A DNA stretch of 64,000 bases from Kosmotogaceae bacterium UBA1373 (GCA_002305955.1 DBRH01000012.1:80289-144288), one strand, 5' to 3'; shown: positions 45,198 through 54,138, counted from the first letter of the stretch. A program made the numbers and translations. The notes: generated by a model from the sequence alone, not told the origin.

Positions 45198-45988
45198 GAG
45201 TTCTGTTGCTAGAGGGTATCACCATGCAGTTCGGCGGTTTAACGGCCGTAGGCGACGTGAGCCTCGAGATCAACGAGGGCGAATTGTTCGGCCTGATAGG
45301 ACCGAACGGGGCCGGCAAGACGACGGTTTTCAACATGATAACGGGCCATTACAAACCGACCAGGGGGAAGATATATTTCAGTGAAAAGGAGATCACCGGG
45401 CTCATACCCGACAGAATAACCAGGATGGGAATAGCAAGGACTTTTCAAAATATACGCCTCTTTCAGGATCTGACGGTTCTTGAGAACGTTATGGTCGCCC
45501 AGCATCACAGTATATCCAGCGGCGGACAGGCTGCAAGATGGTTCATAAAAAGCGTCACCAGGATCGGCTACTCAGTCAAAGAGAGGGAAATGAAGGAAAA
45601 GGCCCTGAATCTTTTGAAGGTACTGGGTATTGAAGGACTGGCGAACGATAAGTCGGGCTCGCTTTCCTATGGCGCACAGAGACTTCTAGAAATCGCCAGG
45701 GCCATGGCTACCGGGGCGTCACTTCTCCTTCTGGACGAGCCAGCGGCCGGGATGAACGCCTCCGAGACTGCCCAGCTGGTCCACACGATACGAAAAATAA
45801 GGAACGATTTCAACCTGACCGTTCTTCTCATAGAGCACGACATGAAACTGGTGATGGGGCTTTGTGAAAGAATAATGGTGCTGGATTACGGAAGAACTAT
45901 AAGCGAGGGTGACCCGGCGTACGTTCAAAAGGATAGAAAGGTCATAGAGGCTTACCTGGGGAAGGAGTGGGTCACAATTGGAAGATGA
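45194..45988 (+). CDS. livG: Branched-chain amino-acid ABC transporter ATPase LivG
   Basis: 264 residues. Walker A is GPNGAGKTT, the signature appears as [14 protein letters not shown], and Walker B is [12 protein letters not shown]. The AAGMN and family-typical [19 protein letters not shown] segments distinguish LivG from LivF. It overlaps livM (ATGA). Confidence 0.96.
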   Translation: MRVLLLEGITMQFGGLTAVGDVSLEINEGELFGLIGPNGAGKTTVFNMITGHYKPTRGKIYFSEKEITGLIPDRITRMGIARTFQNIRLFQDLTVLENVMVAQHHSISSGGQAARWFIKSVTRIGYSVKEREMKEKALNLLKVLGIEGLANDKSGSLSYGAQRLLEIARAMATGASLLLLDEPAAGMNASETAQLVHTIRKIRNDFNLTVLLIEHDMKLVMGLCERIMVLDYGRTISEGDPAYVQKDRKVIEAYLGKEWVTIGR

Positions 45989-46694
45989 AATCCTGAAAAT
46001 AGAAAATCTCCAGGTCAGTTACGGCTCGATAAAGGCCGTGAAGGGGATCTCCATCTCGGTGCGGAAAGGTAGTATCGTGACCATCATAGGTTCGAACGGC
46101 GCCGGAAAGAGTACAACTCTCGGAGCTATAAGCGGATTGACCAGACCTTCTGGAGGGAAGATCACTTTCAGGGACAGAGACATAACCCGTCTGGGCGCGG
46201 CCAGAACCAGTCAGCTAGGTATATCGCTCGTACCGGAAGGCCGAAGAATCTTCCCGAATTTGACTGTGCGGGAGAACATGATGATGGGTGCCTACAACAG
46301 AAAGAACAGGGAAGAGGTTCAGGAGAACTTTCAGACGGTCTTTACACTCTTTCCCAGATTGAAGGAGAGGTTGAAACAGCCTGGTGGGACTCTCTCTGGC
46401 GGTGAACAACAGATGCTCGCCATAGGCAGAAGCCTGATGGCCAATCCCGATCTCATAATGATGGATGAACCCTCGCTCGGACTGGCTCCGATCGTGGTGG
46501 AAGAGGTCTTCAAAGCGATACAGTCTCTCAACAACAAAGGTGTCACGATACTGCTGGTGGAGCAGAACGCCGCAAAGGCTCTCGAAATATCCCGGTACGC
46601 TTATGTTCTGGAAACCGGATGCGTGACACTGCAAGGGGATGCAAAAAAGCTCCTCGAAAGTGAAGAGGTTAGAAAGGTTTACCTGGGTATATGA
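45978..46694 (+). CDS. livF: Branched-chain amino-acid ABC transporter ATPase LivF
   Basis: 238 residues. Walker A is GSNGAGKSTT, the signature is LSGGEQQMLAIGR, and Walker B is LIMMDEPSLGLAP. EGRRIFPNLTVRENMMMGAY is typical of LivF. It starts with TTG, 11 nt inside livG, after AAGGAG. It is the last gene of the complete livJHMGF unit. Confidence 0.96.
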   Translation: MEDEILKIENLQVSYGSIKAVKGISISVRKGSIVTIIGSNGAGKSTTLGAISGLTRPSGGKITFRDRDITRLGAARTSQLGISLVPEGRRIFPNLTVRENMMMGAYNRKNREEVQENFQTVFTLFPRLKERLKQPGGTLSGGEQQMLAIGRSLMANPDLIMMDEPSLGLAPIVVEEVFKAIQSLNNKGVTILLVEQNAAKALEISRYAYVLETGCVTLQGDAKKLLESEEVRKVYLGI

Positions 46695-46701
46695 AAGAGA
46701 A

Positions 46702-47343
46702 TCACCCTTGAGCCCCTTCGGTGGGGCTCCTTTCTTTTTTCTTCTTTCTAATGTAGGCTTTCAGACCGGTCTCTTTTCCGCTGGATATCCTGTGAAGGTT
46801 CTCTAGATTCCTGGCGATCATTATCAATGCAATAGGAAGAAGCATCAACGAAATTCCCCAGCGGTAACTGAATATCCTGAAAAGAAAAATCATAACCGAA
46901 GATACGGCTATCACTCCGGGAGCCGAGTAATCAGTTGTGGCTATAAACACCAGCAGTATGGTCATGCAGATCAAGGCCACCTGGTAATCTAGGCCTATCA
47001 ACCCTCCGGCGAGCGTGGCCGTTCCCTTACCGCCTTTGAATCCTAAGAAAACCGGGTACATGTGTCCGATAGTCGCGAAGGTTGCGGCTACGAAGAGCAT
47101 CTGGTAAGTCCAGTGCGGGTCTAACCCTTTTATTATTAGTATAGTTCCCATACCCTTCATGAAATCTATCGCTCCGGTCAGAATTCCTATCTTCCAGCCC
47201 ATCACAGAAACCATGTTTGACGCGCCCATGTTACCCGTTCCCCTATTTCTGATATCGAACCCGAAAAAAACTCTCCCGATCAGGTAGGCCGTGGGTATGG
47301 AACCGATCATATACGCGAAGACCGCAGAGTATATAAGTTCCAT
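46702..47343 (-). CDS. plsY: Glycerol-3-phosphate acyltransferase PlsY
   Basis: 213 residues with about five or six transmembrane segments. The acyl-phosphate-dependent PlsY signatures RGTGNMGASNM and FLGFKGGKGTAT are present. It transfers the acyl group of acyl-phosphate to glycerol 3-phosphate, making lysophosphatidate. Its last codons lie inside the terminator hairpin shared with livF. The upstream genes on the same strand encode DUF1295 and Fak-like proteins, so the cluster looks devoted to lipid synthesis. Confidence 0.95.
   Translation of the reverse strand: MELIYSAVFAYMIGSIPTAYLIGRVFFGFDIRNRGTGNMGASNMVSVMGWKIGILTGAIDFMKGMGTILIIKGLDPHWTYQMLFVAATFATIGHMYPVFLGFKGGKGTATLAGGLIGLDYQVALICMTILLVFIATTDYSAPGVIAVSSVMIFLFRIFSYRWGISLMLLPIALIMIARNLENLHRISSGKETGLKAYIRKKKKERSPTEGAQG
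46711..46740 (+). terminator. Terminator of the liv operon
   Basis: GAGCCCC pairs with GGGGCTC (46711-46717 with 46724-46730) around a TTCGGT loop, followed by a T-rich run (CTTTCTTTTTT). The hairpin falls within the 3' end of the convergent plsY coding region. Confidence 0.88.
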
Positions 47344-47356
47344 CTGATTTCACCCT

Positions 47357-48124
47357 CTACTTTTTCGGGAACCATGGAATGAAGGCGTTGGTTTCTTTCA
47401 TGTATTCCCTGAATTGCTGGTACTGTCGGTACTTCTTTTCGAGGTAAGGGACGCCCGAAACGAATCTCAAGAGAAAGGTTATTAGAATCGGACTAACGAT
47501 GGTCCACCATCCGCCATCCAGTGAGAGTGCAACGATAAAAATCCCCCACCATTGAACGGCTTCACCGAAGTAGTTGGGGTGCCGGGAATATCTCCAGAGG
47601 CCGCTCTTCATTATCTCGCCGGGTCTTTTGGTCTTCACGAACTCTCTCAGCTGACTGTCGGCAACGGCTTCGAAGAGGAAACCGGCGATCCAGATCGACA
47701 GGCCCAGAAAGTCCAGCCAGCCGAAGGATGGGCCGGGCGTGCTGTTCACAAGCATAACCGGATACGCCACAACGAGCATGAAAAAGCCCTGAAGGACATA
47801 TATCTGCAGGAAGGAGCGGATCAAGACATATCTCCCCCACTTCTCCCTCATCGCCGCGTACCTGAAATCTTCACCCCTGCCTTTGTTTCGCCTGAAAATG
47901 TGGACTGCCAGTCTCAACCCCCAGAGAGTTACAGCAATCGTTACCAGAAACTGTCTGAGGTTGAACTCACCAAAGAAGAGAAGGGTGAAATAGGCGATCA
48001 ACACAAACCCCGTTCCCCAGGAGACATCGACAATCGAATTATCCTTCACTGCTGAGGCGATCAGGAAGAAGATGCTCATATAAGCAAGTACCACAAGAGC
48101 GTTAAACAGAACGACTTCGATCAT
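47357..48124 (-). CDS. DUF1295 / steroid 5-alpha-reductase-like membrane protein
   Basis: 255 residues, about six or seven transmembrane segments. The C-terminal RYSRHPNYFGEAVQWWGIFI is the conserved motif of DUF1295 and of related isoprenylcysteine methyltransferase and steroid reductase folds, where it forms the cofactor site. Substrate is unknown. Being between a Fak-like fusion and plsY suggests a lipid or isoprenoid substrate; this is inference. Confidence 0.85.
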   Translation of the reverse strand: MIEVVLFNALVVLAYMSIFFLIASAVKDNSIVDVSWGTGFVLIAYFTLLFFGEFNLRQFLVTIAVTLWGLRLAVHIFRRNKGRGEDFRYAAMREKWGRYVLIRSFLQIYVLQGFFMLVVAYPVMLVNSTPGPSFGWLDFLGLSIWIAGFLFEAVADSQLREFVKTKRPGEIMKSGLWRYSRHPNYFGEAVQWWGIFIVALSLDGGWWTIVSPILITFLLRFVSGVPYLEKKYRQYQQFREYMKETNAFIPWFPKK

Positions 48125-48133
48125 ACAGACTCC

Positions 48134-49951
48134 TCAGCGTACTTTTATCTCTTCCGACCAGGTGTTTCTCTCGCACAACACCGAAACGCTCACCGCGCCG
48201 ACCCCGGCGCTTATTCCGACGACCGGGGAGACTTCCATTATGAATTCCGGCTTTTTCCCCAGCAGCTTCGTGAGACTCTGCTCAAAAGCCCTGGCCTGCT
48301 TCGGTGCGCGGGCATGCGTTATGTTGTAATTCTCGACCCTGCACTTTCTGTTCAGTTCACCGATGAAACCCAGTATCTTCTTCATGTTTCCGAGCCTGCT
48401 GAAGGCCTTCCCGTAAAGTTTCGAGTTGCCCTCTTCATCCACCGATACAATCGGCTTTAGGTTCATAATTTTGGCCAGCAGGCCCTTCGTCGGGCTGACT
48501 CTTCCACCCTTGACCATGTATTTCAAAGTGTTCACACTCACGAAGATCCTTGAGTTCTTTGTGAGCGATTCGATGGCTGCGACAATTTCATCGTGGTCCA
48601 TTCCTTTTTCTATGAGCTGGGCGGCCCTCAGGACGAGCAATCCGAAGGAGCCGGAGACGTGCCTGGAATTTATTACGCTGATTTTCTTTCCTTTAAGTCT
48701 TTCTGCCGCTTTCAGACTTGAATTCCAGGTACCGCTCAGTTTATCGGAAACATGGATGGCGATGACTGAATCGTAATGTGTCGCCAGAAAGTGGTAGAGA
48801 TTCTGGAAGGAATTCATCCCCGGCTGGGCCGAAACCGGATAGGTCTCGGTGCTGTCAAGCATCGTATAGAACTGGTCGGGCTTGATGGTTATCTTGTCCA
48901 GATAATGACTTTCCCCGAAATTCAGAAACAGCGGCACAACGTGGATCTGATAATAATCTATGATCTCTCTCGGCAGATCGCACACCGAGTCGGTGACGAG
49001 TGCGATGGGGTATTTTCGCTTCTGGCTGACTCTGTACTGCATCTCCATGTCGTCAACTTTCTGCTGCGTGATGCTGCCGTATTTTCCGAGCCTGTAAAAG
49101 AGATCGGCCGGCTCGTTGGTGTGGATGTGAACCCTCGTGCGTTTGTCGGAGCCAACCACTACGACGGAATCTCCGAAAGAACTCGCATCTCTCTTCAGAG
49201 AGGCGTGGTCGATTCCCGTTCCCTCTATTATCGCTTCGGTGCAGTACCTGAACTGTATGTTGGTCTCATCGACATGGACGTGGTTGCGCAGCTCGATATC
49301 GGGAATGACCTCGTCTTCCATCTCCATAGTCTTGCCGCTCAGGAATATCTTTATTCCCTCCACGAAGGCCACGAAACCCCTGGCCCCGGCATCTACGACA
49401 CCGGCCTTTTTCAATACATCTAGCTTTTCGGGCGTTTCTTCCAGAGATTTCTTCGCGACTTCGTTGGATCTGGTTATCATTTCGAGAAAGGAGTTTTCGG
49501 AGTTTCCAGCCGAGTTCAACGCTTCTGCCCAGTCCTTCATAACTGTGAGCATCGTTCCCTCTACCGGTGTGGACATTGCATCGTAAGCGTAAGGGACAGC
49601 CTCCTGAACGGCTTTGGCGAAACTTCCGCTGTCGAGGCTCTCTTTGTTGCCGATCGCGTTGCTAAGCCCGTGTATGTACTGGGCGAAGATCGCTCCGGAA
49701 TTGCCTCTGGCACCCATGAGGGCAGCATCGGCGATCGATCTGGAAGTCTTACCGACGGATTGAGAGACGGCCGTTAACTCTATTATTGATCTCATCGTAG
49801 ATGCCAGATTGGTTCCCGTGTCCCCGTCAGGAACCGGAAAGACATTTATTTTGTTGAGGTAACCCTGCTCCTTAATAACGGCTCTGGCGCCAGAGAAAAA
49901 TGCGTTGAAAAGTGTCGGTCCATCGATTACGTTCAGAATCTTGGTCTCCAT
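48134..49951 (-). CDS. Fatty-acid kinase-like fusion: DAK2/FakA plus DegV/FakB
   Basis: 605 residues. Residues 1 to about 200 are a DhaL/DAK2 kinase domain with NVFPVPDGDTGTNL (metal/ATP site) and GARGNSGAIFAQYI. About 225-305 matches the FakA middle domain (TRVHIHTNEPADLF). From about 315 the protein is a DegV-type lipid-binding domain (LVTDSVCDLP, YPVSAQPGMNSF, SGTWNSSLKAAE). Separate FakA and FakB proteins phosphorylate exogenous fatty acids to acyl-phosphate; here both functions appear fused. The product would be the donor for PlsY, encoded two genes downstream. The ATG has a CAGGAGGAG site. Confidence 0.87.
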   Translation of the reverse strand: METKILNVIDGPTLFNAFFSGARAVIKEQGYLNKINVFPVPDGDTGTNLASTMRSIIELTAVSQSVGKTSRSIADAALMGARGNSGAIFAQYIHGLSNAIGNKESLDSGSFAKAVQEAVPYAYDAMSTPVEGTMLTVMKDWAEALNSAGNSENSFLEMITRSNEVAKKSLEETPEKLDVLKKAGVVDAGARGFVAFVEGIKIFLSGKTMEMEDEVIPDIELRNHVHVDETNIQFRYCTEAIIEGTGIDHASLKRDASSFGDSVVVVGSDKRTRVHIHTNEPADLFYRLGKYGSITQQKVDDMEMQYRVSQKRKYPIALVTDSVCDLPREIIDYYQIHVVPLFLNFGESHYLDKITIKPDQFYTMLDSTETYPVSAQPGMNSFQNLYHFLATHYDSVIAIHVSDKLSGTWNSSLKAAERLKGKKISVINSRHVSGSFGLLVLRAAQLIEKGMDHDEIVAAIESLTKNSRIFVSVNTLKYMVKGGRVSPTKGLLAKIMNLKPIVSVDEEGNSKLYGKAFSRLGNMKKILGFIGELNRKCRVENYNITHARAPKQARAFEQSLTKLLGKKPEFIMEVSPVVGISAGVGAVSVSVLCERNTWSEEIKVR

Positions 49952-49984
49952 GTTCTCCTCCTGTCATGACACCGCTTCATGAAT

Positions 49985-50022
49985 ATGTTAGCACAACAGA
50001 GATTGGAGTACAGCGCACTGTA
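49985..50022 (-). promoter_or_regulatory. Possible promoter and operator of the lipid operon
   Basis: Minus strand: TGC-TAACAT extended -10 (49985-49993). The -35 position 17 bases upstream is covered by an inverted repeat, TACAG-N4-CTGTA (50009-50022). The overlap suggests a repressor site. Confidence 0.45.
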
Positions 50023-50076
50023 TATAGTGGTTTTGGCTTTTTAGAGTGCTCCGGGAGGGCCGGTGGAGTGTCAGAA

Positions 50077-50107
50077 GAAAAAAATCGCCCGCTGTCAAGC
50101 GGGCGAT
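50077..50107 (-). terminator. Terminator of the cold-shock gene
   Basis: Minus strand: ATCGCCCGC pairs with GCGGGCGAT (50099-50107 with 50084-50092) around a 6-base loop, followed by a T run. Confidence 0.94.
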
Positions 50108-50131
50108 GGGATTGCTTATATAGACATTCGA

Positions 50132-50332
50132 TTACTTCGCAATTCTAACTTTTGCTGCCTGAGGACCCTTTGGGCCGTCCTCAACTTCGAACTCTACTCT
50201 CTGACCTTCGTCAAGAGTCTTGAAGCCATCCATTTCGATTGCGGAGAAATGAACGAAGACATCCCCACCTTCGTCCTTAGTAATAAAGCCGTACCCCTTT
50301 GTTCCATTGAACCATTTCACAGTTCCTGTCAT
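50132..50332 (-). CDS. csp: Cold-shock protein
   Basis: A 66-residue single cold-shock domain. The RNP1-like KGYGFIT and RNP2-like VFVHFS motifs are intact, in the order of CspA-family nucleic-acid-binding proteins. It starts [13 protein letters not shown]; the longer open frame is the leader. AAGGAGG lies 11 bases upstream of the ATG. It probably melts RNA structure at low temperature or during general growth. Confidence 0.97.
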   Translation of the reverse strand: MTGTVKWFNGTKGYGFITKDEGGDVFVHFSAIEMDGFKTLDEGQRVEFEVEDGPKGPQAAKVRIAK

Positions 50333-50357
50333 ACTTAAGTGTTCCTCCTTAAAATTA

Positions 50358-50396
50358 CCTTGCACCACTTGCAAAGCGATAGTGTCCTTCTGGACA
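50358..50396 (-). promoter_or_regulatory. Structured 5' leader of the cold-shock mRNA
   Basis: Two hairpins lie in the leader: TGTCC-AGAA-GGACA (50383-50396) and CTTTGCA paired with TGCAAGG (50370-50376 with 50358-50364). They sit between the promoter and the ribosome site, a layout seen in temperature-responsive csp leaders. Confidence 0.6.
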
Positions 50397-50401
50397 GATT
50401 G

Positions 50402-50432
50402 ATTATAACACACTTAATTCAATAAATTACAA
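50402..50432 (-). promoter_or_regulatory. Promoter of the cold-shock gene
   Basis: Minus strand: consensus TATAAT (50402-50407) with a TGT extended -10, and TTGTAA (50427-50432) at a slightly long spacing of 19. Confidence 0.7.
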
Positions 50433-50509
50433 GTACCCGGTCCGAAATAAAAAGAATATTTTTGTCATTCCCTTTCCCAAACTACCAGTTCCCTTCTCCG
50501 GATGCTTCG

Positions 50510-51925
50510 TTACGCTTTTTTGGTCGAGCTTCCCGCTTCTCTCGTCTGGAAAAGTTCCACCAGAAGCGAGTGGAACTTCACACACTCTTCCCTGGAGGGA
50601 TCGATCTGTCCGTATTTGACCGGTACATAGATCGATGTAGCCTCCAGGAACGCTCCTCGCTTTTCCTGATCGATCTCCTCGAGCAGTTCGTAGGGTGTGA
50701 GCTGGACGTAATCTTTGAAAAAGTTCATCCGCAGCCATCTGTAGCCGTCAAGGATGAATTTTCTGTCGTATTTGAGAGGCGGCACTTGGCGGTCCGGTAG
50801 TTTTTGACTGTCTTGAGGTCCTTTAAGGGTTTTTTCATGATCGCCACCGCGCTTTCGGCCTTCATCGCTGCCCGCAGTTACGAAAACTATCGCGAGTGCG
50901 AGGGCGATCGAAAGAAGGGCGATTGCGGCGAATGAAGACCACCTCAGAGTTTCGAACAGGATCCCGGCCAACGCGGACTCTTCAGGAGCTGTATCGACAC
51001 TCGCGGAGCTTTCAACCTCTACGACGTTTGAAGACGGAGCCGGAGACAGAGTGTCTCCGCTCGACAAAAACTCGATGTTATCTGCCAGGGGAAGCGATCT
51101 TAGATACATGAATCCCCCTATCATGAAGATCAAAAGAGAGATCAATATGAGAAAAGGCGGTATCAGCTTAGCAAATCCACGCGTTATCTGGAACGTCTTC
51201 CACGCTATCGAAGCCACTAGCACTAACGAAAGGGTATAGAACACCGATATGATTATCGATTCTATAACTCCCGCTTCCGGTGGAGCTTCGTCAACAATAC
51301 GGGGAGCGCGAAGCATGTCTCTCCTCGGACTCTCTGGTTCGGCCGTTGTCTGGCCGTACTGAAGCCACTCAAGATTTTTTTGCTCCTGAGTGGAAGTGGT
51401 TTCTTCGGGATGCTCCTCGCTTTCCAAATTCCTCATAAGCCCGCCGACCGGTTCTCTCGAGACGATCAGGACAAGCACCGACAGCACCAGAACCGAGACA
51501 AGCAACAGCCTGGAAAAGCCGGGTATCGTGAACAATCTGTAGCAGATAAGGAGCAGAAAGACCGGAGCCGCGATTTCCGGCGGGATCGGGCTGATAGAAA
51601 AGGCGACCCCCAGGATCAACAGGCCCGTCAGGGCCGGATAAGGGCGCCAATCCATAGCCAGAATTATACCGGCTATCATCGCGACTGTGGATAAGGTATG
51701 TATAGCATCGACACGGAGGGTTCCGCTCAGGAGTATTATGAGTGCAAAAAGAGTTATCGGTAGTAGAAAATACACACTACAGCCGGCTCTGTTCCTTCCG
51801 TAGGCGAAAAGAAGGCCGACTATCGATCCACCGATAATTGCGATCAACAGCCCGCCGGGCTGCATCAACGCCAAGACCGCCACAGAGGCGACAACGAACG
51901 CCGAAATCCTGCCAGTCTTATCTAT
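50510..51925 (-). CDS. Membrane protein with DUF4129-like C-terminus
   Basis: About 457-471 residues with an N-terminal block of about six transmembrane segments, two more near residues 215-265, another near 320, and a cytosolic C-terminal DUF4129-like segment (LTPYELLEEI). In related clusters this protein is a transglutaminase, but no catalytic Cys-His-Asp core is present. The first standard start in frame, GTG 51883, falls inside the first membrane helix and lacks a ribosome site. A GGGGAGG site lies nine bases before an in-frame ATA at 51925, so a non-standard start is possible. It is the third gene after moxR and DUF58. Confidence 0.7.
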   Translation of the reverse strand: MDKTGRISAFVVASVAVLALMQPGGLLIAIIGGSIVGLLFAYGRNRAGCSVYFLLPITLFALIILLSGTLRVDAIHTLSTVAMIAGIILAMDWRPYPALTGLLILGVAFSISPIPPEIAAPVFLLLICYRLFTIPGFSRLLLVSVLVLSVLVLIVSREPVGGLMRNLESEEHPEETTSTQEQKNLEWLQYGQTTAEPESPRRDMLRAPRIVDEAPPEAGVIESIIISVFYTLSLVLVASIAWKTFQITRGFAKLIPPFLILISLLIFMIGGFMYLRSLPLADNIEFLSSGDTLSPAPSSNVVEVESSASVDTAPEESALAGILFETLRWSSFAAIALLSIALALAIVFVTAGSDEGRKRGGDHEKTLKGPQDSQKLPDRQVPPLKYDRKFILDGYRWLRMNFFKDYVQLTPYELLEEIDQEKRGAFLEATSIYVPVKYGQIDPSREECVKFHSLLVELFQTREAGSSTKKA

Positions 51926-53201
51926 GCGTACCAGCCTCCCCGAAGGTCTCCGCCAGAGACCGGTTTTCCTCCACCACCCGCACGATTATCTGCTCCTCCT
52001 CGAGCAGAGAACTCCTCCTTTTCAACTCTTCCATCGCCCTGGGAAGCATCTGATAAGACTTTCCCGGCAGTTGGCCGGACTTTCTCAAACCGAAAGGCAT
52101 GAGAAGCACCACGACGCGATTGGCACGGCCTCTGGCCTTTACGAGATCGGGGAGTATGCTCTCCCCGAGGTACAGAGAGAGGACCACTACCGTCGTAGCG
52201 GGATCGTAGCGGCCCATATCGCGCGACATACATTCCGAAAGCGACGGCCCTTTTTCACAGCCGTGAACCGCCGAAAGGGCTTCGAAAAAATCTATCCAGT
52301 CCCTGCCGGTGTCGTCCATGTAACTCACTTTCTCTCCCACCGTAACGAGCGTCAGTCGGCCGGAATCGGCTATAATCTTTCTGATCAAAGAGCCGGCGAC
52401 CTCGATGGCCGTCTCCTCGTAATCTACTCTGATCCTCTCCCACACATCGCGTGCAAAGACTTCGTCGGAAAGGTTTAGATCCAGATAGAGAAAGGTCTTG
52501 CTGACTGCCGTGTAGCCGAACTCTTTCGAATAAAGACTGCCCATTCTCGCAGAGGCTTTCCAGTGAATTCTGTTGAGTGGTTCCCTGTCGTACTCCCTGA
52601 TCCCACGGAAATCGGTCAAATCCTCCATCAACTTGAAATCGCTCTCCCTTCCCGGAAGCAATTCGCGTAACCTTAGCGGGAAACTGCCCGGGTCGATTAT
52701 ACGCGGAAGAATCATAATCTTCTCTTCCAGAGAGTAAGTAGCCTTAATGGCGAAGAGCTTCATGGGGTCCCTGTAAAGGATTTCGAGTTTGGAAAGGTCC
52801 TTCTCGCCGCGCTTTCTGAAACTCACCGTATATTGAAAACTCACGGTGCGATCGCTTCTGACGATCACCCTCTCGCCCCTTGTGCTGGCAAAATCGTACC
52901 TGCCCCTCAACGTGGGCATCGCGATAAGTTCGAGTTGCATCAGCGGAGTGGCGGAGATCGAGTATTTCAAGGTGAGATACTCTCCGGGGAAAAGTCTTTC
53001 TCTGTCAATTGTGCGGGTTATATTAAGTCTTTTGATCGATAATGCCACGAAAAAGTAGTGAATCCAGAGAAGGGCAACCAATGACCCGATCATCAAAGAG
53101 AAGGTATCCACCGACAGAATAACCCAAACGAAGACCGCCGTCGAGACTGTGAAGAGCCGTCTCTTCCTGGAAGATAAACTTTCAAGCCTTAGTTCTCTCA
53201 T
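51918..53201 (-). CDS. DUF58 domain protein
   Basis: 427 residues with two N-terminal transmembrane segments (about 17-33 and 36-53), then a beta-rich region, and the DUF58 signature DFRGIREYDREPLNRIHWK near residue 200, followed by a VWA-like fold. DUF58 proteins accompany MoxR ATPases and membrane proteins in clusters thought to act on the cell envelope. It overlaps the moxR 3' end by 20 nt. Substrate unknown. Confidence 0.93.
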   Translation of the reverse strand: MRELRLESLSSRKRRLFTVSTAVFVWVILSVDTFSLMIGSLVALLWIHYFFVALSIKRLNITRTIDRERLFPGEYLTLKYSISATPLMQLELIAMPTLRGRYDFASTRGERVIVRSDRTVSFQYTVSFRKRGEKDLSKLEILYRDPMKLFAIKATYSLEEKIMILPRIIDPGSFPLRLRELLPGRESDFKLMEDLTDFRGIREYDREPLNRIHWKASARMGSLYSKEFGYTAVSKTFLYLDLNLSDEVFARDVWERIRVDYEETAIEVAGSLIRKIIADSGRLTLVTVGEKVSYMDDTGRDWIDFFEALSAVHGCEKGPSLSECMSRDMGRYDPATTVVVLSLYLGESILPDLVKARGRANRVVVLLMPFGLRKSGQLPGKSYQMLPRAMEELKRRSSLLEEEQIIVRVVEENRSLAETFGEAGTHR

Positions 53202-54138
53202 TTTGAAGCGGAACTGGAACGGTCTTCAGGATTTCCTCTACGATGTCTCTGGCCGTTCGTCTCATCAGGCGGGCCTCAGGTCTGAGCATTATCCTGTGGG
53301 ATAGTGCCTCCGGAGCTATCTCCTTTATATCGTCCGGGATAACGAACTCTCTTCCCCTGAGTCCCGCCAGCGCCCTGGCCGCATCGACGATGGCTATCGA
53401 ACCCCTGGGACTGGACCCGAGCGATAGGTCCCTGTGAATTCTGGTTTTAGATACTATCGCAACCACGTACTCCAGTACCGATCTCTCTACCTTTATTTCC
53501 TTCACTCTTTTCATCGCCTTCAGCAGCTCGTCTCTGCTGGAGACGGTCTTGAGGTTTTCCAGAGGATGCTCGAGCAACATACCTTTCAGAAGCGCTACTT
53601 CGTATTCTTCACCGGGATATCCCATCGAGAGCGAAACGGAGAACCTGTCAAGCTGGGCTTCGGGGAGTGGAAAGGTCCCTTCGAACTCTACAGGATTCTG
53701 GGTTGCTATTACAAAGAATGGCCTTGACATAGGGAAGGTCTTCCCGTCGATTGTGACCTGTCTCTCGCCCATGGCTTCCAGAAGAGCCGATTGGGTTCTC
53801 GGGGTGGTTCTATTTATCTCGTCTACCAGTAGTACCTCCGTGAAGACCGGTCCCTTCTTGAAGATGAACTCGTTGTTTTTGATATCCAGCACGTTAAGAC
53901 CCGTCACATCACTGGGGAGAAGGTCGGGTGTACACTGTATTCTCCTGAAATCCAGCCCCAGGGAAATTGCCAGGCTTCTGGCAAAAACCGTTTTTCCAAC
54001 ACCTGGAACATCGTTTATGAGAACATGGCCGCCACTCAGAAGAATGGCCAGCGCCCTTTCTATTATCTCGCCCTTGCCCACTATCACTCTGGACATGTTT
54101 CTTTTAAGATTTTCACCGAAGGAATTTATTTCCGGCAT
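53182..54138 (-). CDS. MoxR-family AAA+ ATPase, second copy
   Basis: 318 residues. Walker A is VPGVGKTVFARSLA, Walker B is LLVDEINRTTPRTQSALLEAM, and a sensor motif FVIATQNPVEFEG follows; the AAA lid domain completes the protein. This is the canonical MoxR type and differs clearly from the MoxR-like protein at 2078-3175. I start at ATG 54138 (MPEINSFGENLKRN) after AGAGGTGAAG. It leads the MoxR-DUF58-DUF4129-like operon. Confidence 0.95.
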   Translation of the reverse strand: MPEINSFGENLKRNMSRVIVGKGEIIERALAILLSGGHVLINDVPGVGKTVFARSLAISLGLDFRRIQCTPDLLPSDVTGLNVLDIKNNEFIFKKGPVFTEVLLVDEINRTTPRTQSALLEAMGERQVTIDGKTFPMSRPFFVIATQNPVEFEGTFPLPEAQLDRFSVSLSMGYPGEEYEVALLKGMLLEHPLENLKTVSSRDELLKAMKRVKEIKVERSVLEYVVAIVSKTRIHRDLSLGSSPRGSIAIVDAARALAGLRGREFVIPDDIKEIAPEALSHRIMLRPEARLMRRTARDIVEEILKTVPVPLQNERTKA

